This document shows positions 7,220-14,399 of a stretch of DNA of 15,517 bases, in pieces. Within the stretch, counting starts at the first letter, position 1, and the number at the start of each line of letters is the position of its first letter. The translations under genes and the position numbers were made by a program. The DNA comes from Gemmatimonadota bacterium. GTDB lineage: Bacteria; Gemmatimonadota; Gemmatimonadetes; Gemmatimonadales; GWC2-71-9. The notes beneath the pieces were generated by a model. The model was not told where the DNA came from, did not search any database, and saw nothing but the letters and a program-made list of their open reading frames with translations. Where the stretch lies: the NCBI GenBank assembly GCA_003220905.1, contig QHTS01000023.1, positions 1-15,517 of the forward strand, read 5' to 3'.

Positions 7220-8212
7220 CTAGCTGACGGCGGCGAGCAACTCGGCGTTCGTCTTGGCGCGCCGCAGCTGTGCCAGCAGAACGTCGATCGCCTTCTCCGG
7301 CGGGAGCCCGACCAGGCCCCGCCGCAGCTGTTGTTTGGCGGCCACCGTCGGGGGGTCGGCGAGGAGCTCCTCGCGTCGGGTGCCGCTCGCGGCCACATCC
7401 ACCGCAGGGTAGAGGCGGCGGTCCGCCAGCGCGCGAGACAGCCGCAGCTCCGAGTTGCCGGTCCCCTTGAACTCCTCGAAGATCACGTCGTCCATCCGGC
7501 TCTCCGTCTCGATGAGCGCCGTGGCGATCACGGTGAGGGAGCCGCCCTCCGGCACGGCGCGCGCGGCCCCGAACAGCCCCTTTGGCTTCGCCAGTGCGTT
7601 GGCGTCCAGACCACCCGACATCGTGCGCCCGCTCCCCCGCCCCGTCGTGTTGTGGGAGCGCGCCAGGCGCGTGAGCGAGTCGAGCACGATCACGACGTCC
7701 TTGCCGAGCTCCACCTGGCGGCGCGCGTGCTCGAACACCATGTCGGCCACCGCGACATGCCGCTCATGCGAGAGGTCGAAGCTCGACGCGATGACCTCGC
7801 CCCGACCCCAGTCCACCATTTCGCTCACCTCTTCCGGCCGCTCGTCCACCAGCAGGATGAGGAGGATGGCAGCGGGATGGTTGAGCGCGACGCCCTCCGC
7901 CACGGCCTGCAGCATCACCGTCTTTCCCGCCTTGGGCGGCGACACGATCAGCGCGCGCTGCCCGAAGCCCAGCGGGCAGATCAGATCGACGACGCGCTGA
8001 ATCTCGGCCGTGCGCGCGCTGGACGCCTGGGGGGTCTCGAGTCGCAGGGGGCGCGATGGGTGCACGGCACCGAGCTTCGCGAAGTCGGGCCGCTCGGTCA
8101 GGGGGGCGGGCGCCAGCCCGTTGACGCTCAGCACGCGCCCGTTCTCGACGGTGACGAGATCGCCGCGCCGCAGTCCGGGGAGACGCACGCCGGGATCGCC
8201 CTTGGCCGGCAA
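7220..8212 (-). CDS. rho: Transcription termination factor Rho (short form, start uncertain)
   Basis: Rho is the hexameric RNA helicase that ends transcription at C-rich untranslated RNA. The ATPase core is intact: Walker A SPPKAGKT (residues 91-98 from this start), then DERPEE, Walker B-like VVIVLDSLTRLAR, the Q-loop MSGGLDANAL, the R-loop region GSLTVIATALIETESRMDD, the FEEFKGTGN block, and the arginine-finger region SGTRREELL. The only conventional start in the frame is TTG (8212-8210), giving 330 residues against about 420 in typical Rho. This start is probably wrong, because the open frame just upstream encodes GWFDPTSNGGAVRVAANSYL, which aligns with the RNA-binding OB fold. The N-terminal helical region is missing in any case, and the aromatic GFGFLR RNA-binding motif reads NGGAVR. 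It may be a divergent second Rho. It stands alone, divergent from lepA. Confidence 0.88.
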   Translation of the reverse strand: MPAKGDPGVRLPGLRRGDLVTVENGRVLSVNGLAPAPLTERPDFAKLGAVHPSRPLRLETPQASSARTAEIQRVVDLICPLGFGQRALIVSPPKAGKTVMLQAVAEGVALNHPAAILLILLVDERPEEVSEMVDWGRGEVIASSFDLSHERHVAVADMVFEHARRQVELGKDVVIVLDSLTRLARSHNTTGRGSGRTMSGGLDANALAKPKGLFGAARAVPEGGSLTVIATALIETESRMDDVIFEEFKGTGNSELRLSRALADRRLYPAVDVAASGTRREELLADPPTVAAKQQLRRGLVGLPPEKAIDVLLAQLRRAKTNAELLAAVS

Positions 8213-8338
8213 ATAACTGTTGGCGGCGACGCGTACGGCGCCGCCGTTGGAGGTGGGGTCGAACCAGCCGGTGATGGGAGGCAGTATGGTCCTCGGTGCA
8301 CCAGTAAGATAGTCGCATCGGTCGTCGGTTGTCAGTCG
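8213..8338 (-). other. In-frame upstream extension of rho without a normal start codon
   Basis: The rho frame stays open from the TTG at 8212 back to a TGA at 8341-8339. The part nearest the gene encodes ITGWFDPTSNGGAVRVAANS followed by YLPAKGDP, which resembles the start of the Rho OB fold. There is no ATG, GTG or TTG in this stretch. CTG at 8284-8282 is preceded by GAGG (8294-8291) at a six-base distance and would give MPPITGWFDP; ATA (8287-8285) and ATC (8275-8273) are other possibilities. A rare start codon or a sequence error would explain this. Confidence 0.55.
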
Positions 8339-8340
8339 TC
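8320..8340. repeat. Three tandem heptamers upstream of lepA and rho
   Basis: GGTCGTC, GGTTGTC and AGTCGTC lie end to end (consensus RGTYGTC). They sit in the rho-lepA divergent spacer, next to the stop that ends the rho upstream frame. The role is unknown; it may be a degenerate microsatellite or an operator. Confidence 0.5.
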
Positions 8341-8343
8341 AGG

Positions 8344-8382
8344 ACTGATGGCCCACGACCGAGCACTATATTTCTCCCCCAC
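8344..8382 (+). promoter_or_regulatory. Candidate lepA operon promoter, possibly near-leaderless
   Basis: TATATT (8367-8372) is an excellent -10 box in very GC-rich surroundings. Transcription would begin around 8379, only a few bases before the ATG at 8383. No Shine-Dalgarno sequence precedes that ATG (the sequence there is TTTCTCCCCCAC). The -35 region at 17-bp spacing (8344-8349, ACTGAT) is poor. A near-leaderless mRNA is inferred. Confidence 0.45.
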
Positions 8383-10182
8383 ATGCGCCAAGATCACATC
8401 CGCAACTTCTGTATCGTGGCCCATATCGACCACGGGAAGTCGACCCTGGCCGACCGCCTCATTGAGCTCACGGGCACGCTGGACAAGCGCCTGATGCGCG
8501 AGCAGGTGCTCGACACGATGGACCTGGAGCGCGAGCGGGGCATCACGATCAAGCTCAACGCGGTGCGCATGAACTACCATGCCCGCGACGGAGGCGTGTA
8601 CGAGCTCAATCTGATCGACACCCCGGGGCACGTGGACTTCACCTACGAAGTGTCGCGCTCGCTCCAGGCGTGCGAGGGGGCGATCCTCGTGGTGGACGCC
8701 TCGCAGGGGATCCAGGCGCAGACGCTGTCCAACCTGTTCCTCGCCCTCGACGCGGGGCTGGAGATCATCCCCGTGCTCAACAAGATCGACCTCCCCGGAG
8801 CCGAGCCGGACCGCCGGGCGCAGGAGCTGCACGAGCTCATCGGGGCGAAGCCGGAGGAGATCCTGCGCATTTCCGCCAAGGAAGGCACCCACGTCCCCGA
8901 GCTGCTCGAGGCGGTGGTGCGCCGCATCCCCGCGCCGCGTGGGGTGGCGGACGCGCCGCTCCGCGCTCTCATCTTCGACTCGTACTACGACCGGTACCGC
9001 GGCGCGATCCCCAGCATCCGCGTCGTCGACGGCACGATGCGGCCGGGCATGAAGATCGCCTTCGGCGCGCACAAGGACGACGTCTACGAGGTGGATGAGG
9101 TCGGGTACCTGCAGCTCGGGCACAAGCCGACCGAGCAACTCGAAGCCGGCGAAGTCGGCTACTTCGTCGCCAACGTGCGCGGCGTGCGCGACACCCGCTC
9201 CGGCGATACGGTGCTCGACGCGGATCATCGCGACGTGCCGCTGTTGCCCGGGTACCGCGGCATCAACTCGATGGTGTTCGCCGGCCTGTACCCGACGAAC
9301 GCCGAGCAGTTCGAAGAGCTGCGCGACGCGCTCGGCAAGCTGCAGCTCAACGACGGGTCGCTGCACTACGAGCCCGAGTCCTCCGTGGCGCTCGGGTTCG
9401 GGTTTCGGTGCGGGTTCCTCGGACTGCTCCACATGGAGATCGTGCGGGAGCGGCTCCAGCGCGAGTCCAACCTCGACCTCATCAGCACGGTGCCGAACGT
9501 GGAGTACCACGTCCACAGGACGGACGGCACCGTGGAGCTGGTCGAGAACCCGAGCCTGATGCCGCACGGCTCGGCGGTCGACCACATCGAGGAGCCGTAC
9601 GTCAAGGCGCGGATCGTGGCGCCCGCCGAGTACATCGGCGCCGTCATGAAGCTGGGCCAGGAGCGGCGCGGCGTGTACCAAGGCATGCACTACGTGGACC
9701 CCACGCGCGTCGAGTTCGGCTGGGAGTTCCCGCTGGCCGAGATCATCCTCGATTTCTACGACAAGCTGAAGACCATCTCACGCGGCTACGCGTCGCTCGA
9801 CTACGAGTTCCTCGCGTACCGCCCGGCCGAGCTCGTCAAGCTCGACATGCTGCTGAACGGCGAAGCCGTGGATGCGTTCTCGGTCATCATCCACCGGGAC
9901 AAGGCGTACGAGTGGGGCAAGAAGATCGCCGAGAAGCTGAAGGAGCTGATCCCGCGCCAGCTGTTCGAGGTCGTGATCCAAGCCGCGATCGGGACCAAGG
10001 TGATCGCCCGCGAGACGGTCCGCCCGTTGCGCAAGAACGTGACCGCCAAGTGCTATGGGGGTGACGTCACGCGGAAGCGCAAGCTGCTCGAGAAGCAGAA
10101 AGAAGGCAAGAAGCGGATGAAGCAGGTAGGGACGGTCGAGATCCCGCAGGAGGCATTCTTGGCGGTCTTGCAGGTTGACTAG
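8383..10182 (+). CDS. lepA: Elongation factor 4 (LepA), ribosome back-translocating GTPase
   Basis: This encodes a 599-residue translational GTPase that binds ribosomes and affects translocation and initiation. The length is normal for LepA. The G motifs are all present: AHIDHGKST (12-20), the switch region DTMDLERERGITIK, DTPGHVDF (79-86) and NKID (133-136). Domain II follows, then the LepA-typical blocks YPTNAEQFEELRDALGKLQL, ALGFGFRCGFLGLLHMEIV and GYASLDYEF. The C-terminal domain ends with CYGGDVTRKRKLLEKQKEGK. The ATG at 8383 gives the family-typical N terminus MRQDHIRNFCIVAHIDHG; a TTG at 8329 would add 18 unrelated residues. It heads a seven-gene overlapping cluster, and its stop lies eight bases inside the next gene. 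Confidence 0.97.
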   Translation: MRQDHIRNFCIVAHIDHGKSTLADRLIELTGTLDKRLMREQVLDTMDLERERGITIKLNAVRMNYHARDGGVYELNLIDTPGHVDFTYEVSRSLQACEGAILVVDASQGIQAQTLSNLFLALDAGLEIIPVLNKIDLPGAEPDRRAQELHELIGAKPEEILRISAKEGTHVPELLEAVVRRIPAPRGVADAPLRALIFDSYYDRYRGAIPSIRVVDGTMRPGMKIAFGAHKDDVYEVDEVGYLQLGHKPTEQLEAGEVGYFVANVRGVRDTRSGDTVLDADHRDVPLLPGYRGINSMVFAGLYPTNAEQFEELRDALGKLQLNDGSLHYEPESSVALGFGFRCGFLGLLHMEIVRERLQRESNLDLISTVPNVEYHVHRTDGTVELVENPSLMPHGSAVDHIEEPYVKARIVAPAEYIGAVMKLGQERRGVYQGMHYVDPTRVEFGWEFPLAEIILDFYDKLKTISRGYASLDYEFLAYRPAELVKLDMLLNGEAVDAFSVIIHRDKAYEWGKKIAEKLKELIPRQLFEVVIQAAIGTKVIARETVRPLRKNVTAKCYGGDVTRKRKLLEKQKEGKKRMKQVGTVEIPQEAFLAVLQVD

Positions 10183-11182
10183 CCTCGTCATCCAAACGGC
10201 CTTTCTGGGAGACGTCGTGCTCACGACGCCGCTGCTCGAGGCACTCGCCGCCCGCCACGGGCCCGTGGACGTGGTGACCACCCCGGCCGCGGCGCCGCTG
10301 ATCGAGACGCACCCCGCGGTCCGGCGCGTCATCCCGTACGACAAGAAGGGCCGCGATCGCGGCTTGGGCGGCCTGGTCAGACTGGCCCGCGCCCTGCGCG
10401 CGGAGCAGTATGAATGCGCGTATCTTCCGCATCGTTCGCTCCGGACGGCGCTGGCGGCGTGGCTTGCCCGCATCCCGCAGCGGGTCGGCTTCGACGACGG
10501 CTGGCGGTCGCTCTACACCGACGTCCGACGCCGGGCGAAGCAGGGTCACGAGATCGACCGCGTGCTGGCGCTCGCGGGCGTCACGGTGCACCGTATTCGC
10601 CCGTCGCTGCACGTCCCGCTCGCCGATCGCGCAGCGACGGAGGGCTTCCTGCGGGAGCACGGAATCCGGGAACGGTTCGTCGCGCTCGCGCCGGGATCGA
10701 TCTGGGGCTCCAAGCGCTGGCCGTACTATAGAGAGCTGGCGGAGCGGCTCGCGGGCAGCGTGGGGATCGTGGTCGTCGGCGGACCCGAGGATGCGGGCCT
10801 CGCGGCGGAGATTACCGCGGCAGTGGCGCGCTCGGGCGGCCACGCGGTCAGTGGGTGCGGCCGGCTGACCATCCGTCAGTCAGCGGAGGCGATCCGGCGG
10901 GCGGCGGTGCTCGTGACCAACGACAGCGCCCCGCTCCACTTCGCGCAGGCGGTCGACACGCCGACGGTGGCAATCTTCGGGTCCACCGTGCCGAGCTTCG
11001 GGTTCGGGCCGCGGGGACCCCGGGACCGCGTGGTCCAGCTCGACGGCCTGGCGTGCCGCCCGTGCTCGGCGCACGGCCCGCCCAGCTGCCCGCTGGGGCA
11101 TCACCTGTGCATGAAGTCGCTCTCAGTCCAGGACGTCCTTCAGGCGATAGAGGAGACCGGTGCGCTACGTCGTCGGGATTGA
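10175..11182 (+). CDS. waaF: Glycosyltransferase family 9 protein, ADP-heptose:LPS heptosyltransferase II-like
   Basis: This encodes a 335-residue GT-B glycosyltransferase, expected to add heptose from ADP-heptose to the lipopolysaccharide inner core on the cytoplasmic face of the inner membrane. The N terminus SLVIQTAFLGDVVLTTPLL is the family opening. LAPGSIWGSKRWPYY at about 170 and VTNDSAPLHFAQAVDTPTVA at about 245 form the nucleotide-sugar site. The C-terminal Cys/Pro segment (CRPCSAHGPPSCPLGHHLC) is typical of WaaF-like proteins. The start is TTG at 10175, overlapping lepA by eight bases; a downstream start would remove the conserved first strand. The gene overlaps the following kinase by 23 bases. 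Family assignment is firm. Assignment to WaaF rather than another GT9 member rests on the motif set, without known acceptor. Confidence 0.85.
   Translation: MTSLVIQTAFLGDVVLTTPLLEALAARHGPVDVVTTPAAAPLIETHPAVRRVIPYDKKGRDRGLGGLVRLARALRAEQYECAYLPHRSLRTALAAWLARIPQRVGFDDGWRSLYTDVRRRAKQGHEIDRVLALAGVTVHRIRPSLHVPLADRAATEGFLREHGIRERFVALAPGSIWGSKRWPYYRELAERLAGSVGIVVVGGPEDAGLAAEITAAVARSGGHAVSGCGRLTIRQSAEAIRRAAVLVTNDSAPLHFAQAVDTPTVAIFGSTVPSFGFGPRGPRDRVVQLDGLACRPCSAHGPPSCPLGHHLCMKSLSVQDVLQAIEETGALRRRD
11151..11155 (+). promoter_or_regulatory. Ribosome binding site of the ROK kinase gene
   Basis: AGGAG lies inside the end of the heptosyltransferase gene, four bases before the GTG at 11160. It supports the 23-base gene overlap and independent initiation on the kinase. 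Confidence 0.7.
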
Positions 11183-12125
11183 CCTCGGCGGAACGAACAT
11201 CGTCGCGGGGACGGTGGCCGAGGACGGCTCGGAGATGCTGGGGCTGGTGTCCGAGCCCACCATCTCCGAGCAGGGTGCGGACGCCGTGCTCGGACGCATC
11301 GTGAAGTTGGCGCGCGCGTCGATGGCAGCGGCGCGGGGCAAGGAAATCGGCGGCGTCGGCATCGGCTCGCCCGGCCCGCTCGACACGAAGACCGGCATCG
11401 TGCTGCTCACCCCCAACCTCGGGTGGACGAACTTCCCGCTGCGCGATCGGCTGGCAGGCGCGCTGAACCTGCCCGCCACGCTCGACAACGACGCCAACTG
11501 CGCCATTTTCGGCGAGTGGTGGCGCGGCGCGGCGCGGGGCGCCCAGCACGTCGTCGGGCTGACGATCGGGACGGGGATCGGCGGCGGCATCGTGCTGGAT
11601 GGGGAGATCTACCGGGGGGCGTCGGACATCGCGGGTGAGATCGGCCACATGACCATCGATCTGAACGGGCGGCGCTGCAAGTGCGGCAATTACGGGTGCC
11701 TCGAAGCCTATGCCTCGGGGCCTGCGATCGCGGCGCGCGCCGTGGAAGGGGTCGAAGCCGGCGCCGAAACGGCTCTGCCGCAGTACGTGAACGGCGACCT
11801 GCGCAAGATCACCGCCCAGCTGGTGTACGAGGCGGCGCACGACGGCGACGACTTCGCCCTCGAGGTCGTCAAAGACACGTCGAAGTTCCTGGGCGCAGGG
11901 GTCGCGAGCATCATCAACATCTTCAACCCGCAAGTGGTGGTAATCTGCGGAGGAGTGACGCTCGCGGGCGAGCGGCTGTTCGGCCCGCTGCGCAGCGAGG
12001 TCAAGCGGCGCGCGTTCAAGCCGGCCGTGGACGTCTGCCGGATCGTGCCCGGCGAGCTGACCGGCACGGCCGGCGTGTACGGCGCGGCCGCGGTGTTCAT
12101 CAAGCACACGTGGGGACACCTGTGA
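11160..12125 (+). CDS. ROK-family sugar kinase, glucokinase-like
   Basis: This encodes a 321-residue cytoplasmic kinase that phosphorylates glucose or a related sugar with ATP. The phosphate-1 motif GIDLGGTN is at 6-13. DNDANC holds the catalytic Asp (D111). GTGIGGGI forms the second phosphate loop. The ROK zinc site consists of GEIGH (H163) and CKCGNYGCLE (C173, C175, C180), and VICGGV occurs near the end. It lacks an N-terminal DNA-binding domain, so it is an enzyme and not a ROK repressor. The start is GTG at 11160 with a good Shine-Dalgarno sequence. It overlaps the next gene by four bases (GTGA). Glucokinase is the best guess; N-acetylglucosamine or mannose kinase cannot be excluded. Placement next to a heptosyltransferase and a PfkB kinase suggests supply of envelope sugars. 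Confidence 0.88.
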   Translation: MRYVVGIDLGGTNIVAGTVAEDGSEMLGLVSEPTISEQGADAVLGRIVKLARASMAAARGKEIGGVGIGSPGPLDTKTGIVLLTPNLGWTNFPLRDRLAGALNLPATLDNDANCAIFGEWWRGAARGAQHVVGLTIGTGIGGGIVLDGEIYRGASDIAGEIGHMTIDLNGRRCKCGNYGCLEAYASGPAIAARAVEGVEAGAETALPQYVNGDLRKITAQLVYEAAHDGDDFALEVVKDTSKFLGAGVASIINIFNPQVVVICGGVTLAGERLFGPLRSEVKRRAFKPAVDVCRIVPGELTGTAGVYGAAAVFIKHTWGHL

Positions 12126-13033
12126 AGCGGCTTGGCGTCATCGGGTCCATGGTGTGGGACACGATCTACGGGCGCGACCCCGCCCAGCCGGCGGTGGTGG
12201 AGTGGGGCGGCATCGGGTATTCCCTCGCGGCCCTCGACGCGACCTTGGGCGACGCCTGGCAGATCGTTCCCCTCATCAAGGTGGGTCGCGACCTGGCCCC
12301 GCGCGCCGCAGAGTTCCTCGGCGCGCTCCACCATGTGGCGCCCGGCGCGCGGTTCGTCGAGGTGCCCGCGGCGAACAACCGGGTCACGCTCCGCTACTAC
12401 CAGCGCGAGCGCCGCTGCGAGCAGATGTCGGGCGGCGTGCCGCCGTGGACATGGCCCGAGCTCGGGGCCCAGGTGACGGATCTCGACGCGCTGTACGTGA
12501 ACTTCATCTCGGGCTACGAGATGGATCTGCCGACGGCGCAGCTGTTGCGCCGCGGCTTCCCGCGCTTTCTCTATGCCGATCTGCACAGCCTGTTCCTCGG
12601 GAAGGAGCCGGACGGCACCCGCGTGCCGCAGCCGCTCCCCGATGCGCCCGCCTGGTTCGGCTGCTTCGACACCGTGCAGCTGAACGCCGAAGAGATGGAG
12701 CAGCTGGGCCCCGATCCGCTCGCCGTCGCGGCGGGCGCCCTGGCGCGTGGGTGCGGCACGCTGGTCGTCACGCTCGGCTCGCGGGGCGCCGCGTACTTCA
12801 CCGGCGACCCGGTTCGCACCGCGCTGATCCCCGCGGAGGGACCGCCCCTTCCCGACGGCGACCCGACGGGTTGCGGCGACGTGCTCGGCGCTACGGTGGT
12901 AGCGTCGCTGGTCGCCGGCGCGAGCCTCGAGGACGCGTTGCGGCTCGGCACGCGCATGGGTGCGCGCAACGTGACCCACCGCGGCGCCTCCGGTCTGCGC
13001 GACCATCTGTTGGGAAGGCTCTCGGCGGTGTGA
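12122..13033 (+). CDS. PfkB-family carbohydrate kinase
   Basis: This encodes a 303-residue ribokinase-fold kinase. The N terminus KRLGVIGSMVWDTIYGRD is followed by the substrate-binding signature VEWGGIGYSLAALDA. A central strand-helix region leads to QLNAEEMEQLG and LVVTLGSRGAAYF, which are typical of the nucleotide half. The catalytic signature 2 reads DPTGCGD (247-253) with base D253; Cys replaces the usual Ala of GAGD. The substrate is not readable: it could be a ribose, fructose, adenosine or heptose-type sugar. The start is GTG at 12122, forming GTGA with the stop of the ROK gene, and the gene ends in another GTGA overlap. No better start is available because upstream codons lie in another gene. 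Confidence is high for family, low for substrate. Confidence 0.86.
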   Translation: MKRLGVIGSMVWDTIYGRDPAQPAVVEWGGIGYSLAALDATLGDAWQIVPLIKVGRDLAPRAAEFLGALHHVAPGARFVEVPAANNRVTLRYYQRERRCEQMSGGVPPWTWPELGAQVTDLDALYVNFISGYEMDLPTAQLLRRGFPRFLYADLHSLFLGKEPDGTRVPQPLPDAPAWFGCFDTVQLNAEEMEQLGPDPLAVAAGALARGCGTLVVTLGSRGAAYFTGDPVRTALIPAEGPPLPDGDPTGCGDVLGATVVASLVAGASLEDALRLGTRMGARNVTHRGASGLRDHLLGRLSAV

Positions 13034-13965
13034 CCCGGCTCGTCGAAGTCCCGACCCAATTCGACGATCGCTCGTTCGACCAGTTCGCGAGCGCGTTCGC
13101 CGAAGCGGCGAAAGACGGCGAGCGGCTTCTGTTCGATGCGCATGCGGCCGAATGGGCGTCACCGTACGGGTTGGTGGGCCTGCTTGCGGCGGGGCAAGCG
13201 GCGCGGGGCACGGGAGGCGGGGGCGGGGGCGGGGCCGGGGGAAGCGCGGAGCGACCGCTGCTCACCGCGCCGACCCACGCCGACGTCCTGACCTATTGGA
13301 CGCGCGCCGGATTCTTCCGTGAAGCCGCCGAGCTGTTCGAGATCCACGGAAAGGTGCCGCGGGTGAAAGCCGCGGAGGAGAGCGACGTGCTGCTCCCCGT
13401 GACGCCGGTGCGCGCGGCGGAGGACGTGCACGCCGTAGTCTCCAACATCCAGCGGCGCGCGTCTGCCATCCTGGCGTCCGAGCTGGGGCTCGATCCGAAG
13501 GCGACGATGGGCTTCGCTATGGCGCTTTCAGAGGCGTGTCAGAATATTGTAGAACACGCGGGCACGGGCGGCTGGGTGGCGGTGCAGGCGTACCACTGGC
13601 GCCGCAAGCTCGCGAAGCGGGTGGTCGTGATTGCGGTGGCGGACGCGGGGGTAGGGTTCCGGCACTCCCTCGAGCCGACGCAGAGCAAGCGCTTCGGGAC
13701 GCGTTGGGGGGACGCGGCCGCGCTCGAGGCGGCGCTGATCCAGGGCGTGAGCCGGTTCAGAGATCCGGGCCGCGGCCAGGGACTCGCCGGGATCCGCCGC
13801 TATCTTGCCCGCTGGGACGGCAAGATCGCGATCCGCAGCGGGACGGCCCGCATCGCGATCGTGCCCAAATGGGACGACGACGTGCCCTTGAAAGACGGCC
13901 TCCCGGCATTCCCGGGCGCCCAGGTGCTCATCATCATACCCGAGCAGGGGTCCACCAAGCCGTGA
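13030..13965 (+). CDS. STAS-like plus HATPase (anti-sigma-kinase type) protein
   Basis: This encodes a 311-residue cytoplasmic protein, start GTG at 13030 (GTGA overlap with the PfkB gene). Residues about 1-60 (VEVPTQFDDRSFDQFASAFA and LLFDAHAAEWASPYGLVGLL) resemble a STAS-type fold. A glycine-only linker at about 61-73 follows. The C-terminal GHKL ATPase has an N-box SEACQNIVEHAG (E168, N172, H176), a G1 box ADAGVGF (D205, G207, G209) and a G2 box GRGQGLAGI (247-255). This is the SpoIIAB/RsbW-type serine-kinase architecture; no dimerisation/His phosphoacceptor segment is seen, so it is not a classic sensor kinase. The likely partner is the STAS protein encoded next. No sigma factor or PP2C phosphatase lies adjacent. 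Functional role is inferred. Confidence 0.78.
   Translation: MTRLVEVPTQFDDRSFDQFASAFAEAAKDGERLLFDAHAAEWASPYGLVGLLAAGQAARGTGGGGGGGAGGSAERPLLTAPTHADVLTYWTRAGFFREAAELFEIHGKVPRVKAAEESDVLLPVTPVRAAEDVHAVVSNIQRRASAILASELGLDPKATMGFAMALSEACQNIVEHAGTGGWVAVQAYHWRRKLAKRVVVIAVADAGVGFRHSLEPTQSKRFGTRWGDAAALEAALIQGVSRFRDPGRGQGLAGIRRYLARWDGKIAIRSGTARIAIVPKWDDDVPLKDGLPAFPGAQVLIIIPEQGSTKP
13212..13241 (+). other. G-run tract, potential G-quadruplex, encoding a glycine linker
   Basis: Five runs of three or more G (13212-13214, 13219-13223, 13225-13229, 13231-13234, 13237-13241) separated by short loops satisfy a quadruplex pattern on the coding strand. They encode the polyglycine hinge between the STAS-like and ATPase parts. 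It could stall ribosomes or slip in replication; this is inference. Confidence 0.6.
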
Positions 13966-14399
13966 TACAGCACATCGACGTGCACGCGGTCCTCCAGGAG
14001 TCAGTGTCGGGCGTTTATACGGACCTGGTCACGCGTCCGACGGGGCGCGTCGTGCGCGAGTGCATCGAGCGGGCGATGGCCACCGCCGCAGGGGACGGCG
14101 CCGTCGCCCGCATCGATTTCGCGGGCGTGGGGTGCATCGACTACTCGTGCGCCGACGAGATCGTCGCGAAGCTGTTGCGGAGCCGCCCGGGCGTGCTGGT
14201 CCTCACGGGCATCTCGGACGGACACCGCGAAGCGATCGAGCCGGTGCTCGCGGGCCATCGGCTCGCGGTGCTGATCGAGCGGCCCGACGGCACGCTGGAA
14301 GCGGTCGGGGCCCCGGACGCGGCGGCGGCGCTGCTCGAGGAGCTGGTGGCACGGCGGCTCGCCGCGCGCACGCCCGGAGGGACCCTCACGCTGACGTGA
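13962..14399 (+). CDS. STAS domain protein, candidate anti-sigma-factor-antagonist-like partner
   Basis: This encodes a 145-residue soluble protein, start GTG at 13962 (GTGA overlap with the HATPase gene). The segment ARIDFAGVGCIDYSCADEIV fits the STAS strand-turn-helix in which the phosphorylatable Ser of SpoIIAA/RsbV-type proteins sits; here S62 in DYSC is the candidate. The following strand VLVLTGISDG and a C-terminal helix (ALLEELVARRLAAR) complete the fold. In partner-switching systems the ATPase phosphorylates such a Ser to release a bound target. The gene order (ATPase then STAS) supports pairing with the protein encoded just upstream. The target is unknown. Family confidence is moderate because the sequence is divergent. 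Confidence 0.7.
   Translation: MIQHIDVHAVLQESVSGVYTDLVTRPTGRVVRECIERAMATAAGDGAVARIDFAGVGCIDYSCADEIVAKLLRSRPGVLVLTGISDGHREAIEPVLAGHRLAVLIERPDGTLEAVGAPDAAAALLEELVARRLAARTPGGTLTLT

Noticed and set aside
8316..8318. Minus-strand ATG as the true rho start via a frameshift
   Set aside because: The peptide read from it (MRLSYWCTEDHTASHHR) is not Rho-like, while the OB-fold-like residues are already in the frame of the ATPase core, so no shift is needed downstream of 8275.
8332..9690. 452-codon minus-strand open frame opposite lepA
   Set aside because: The plus strand encodes full-length LepA; the antisense product is a Val/His/Arg-rich shadow with no motif.
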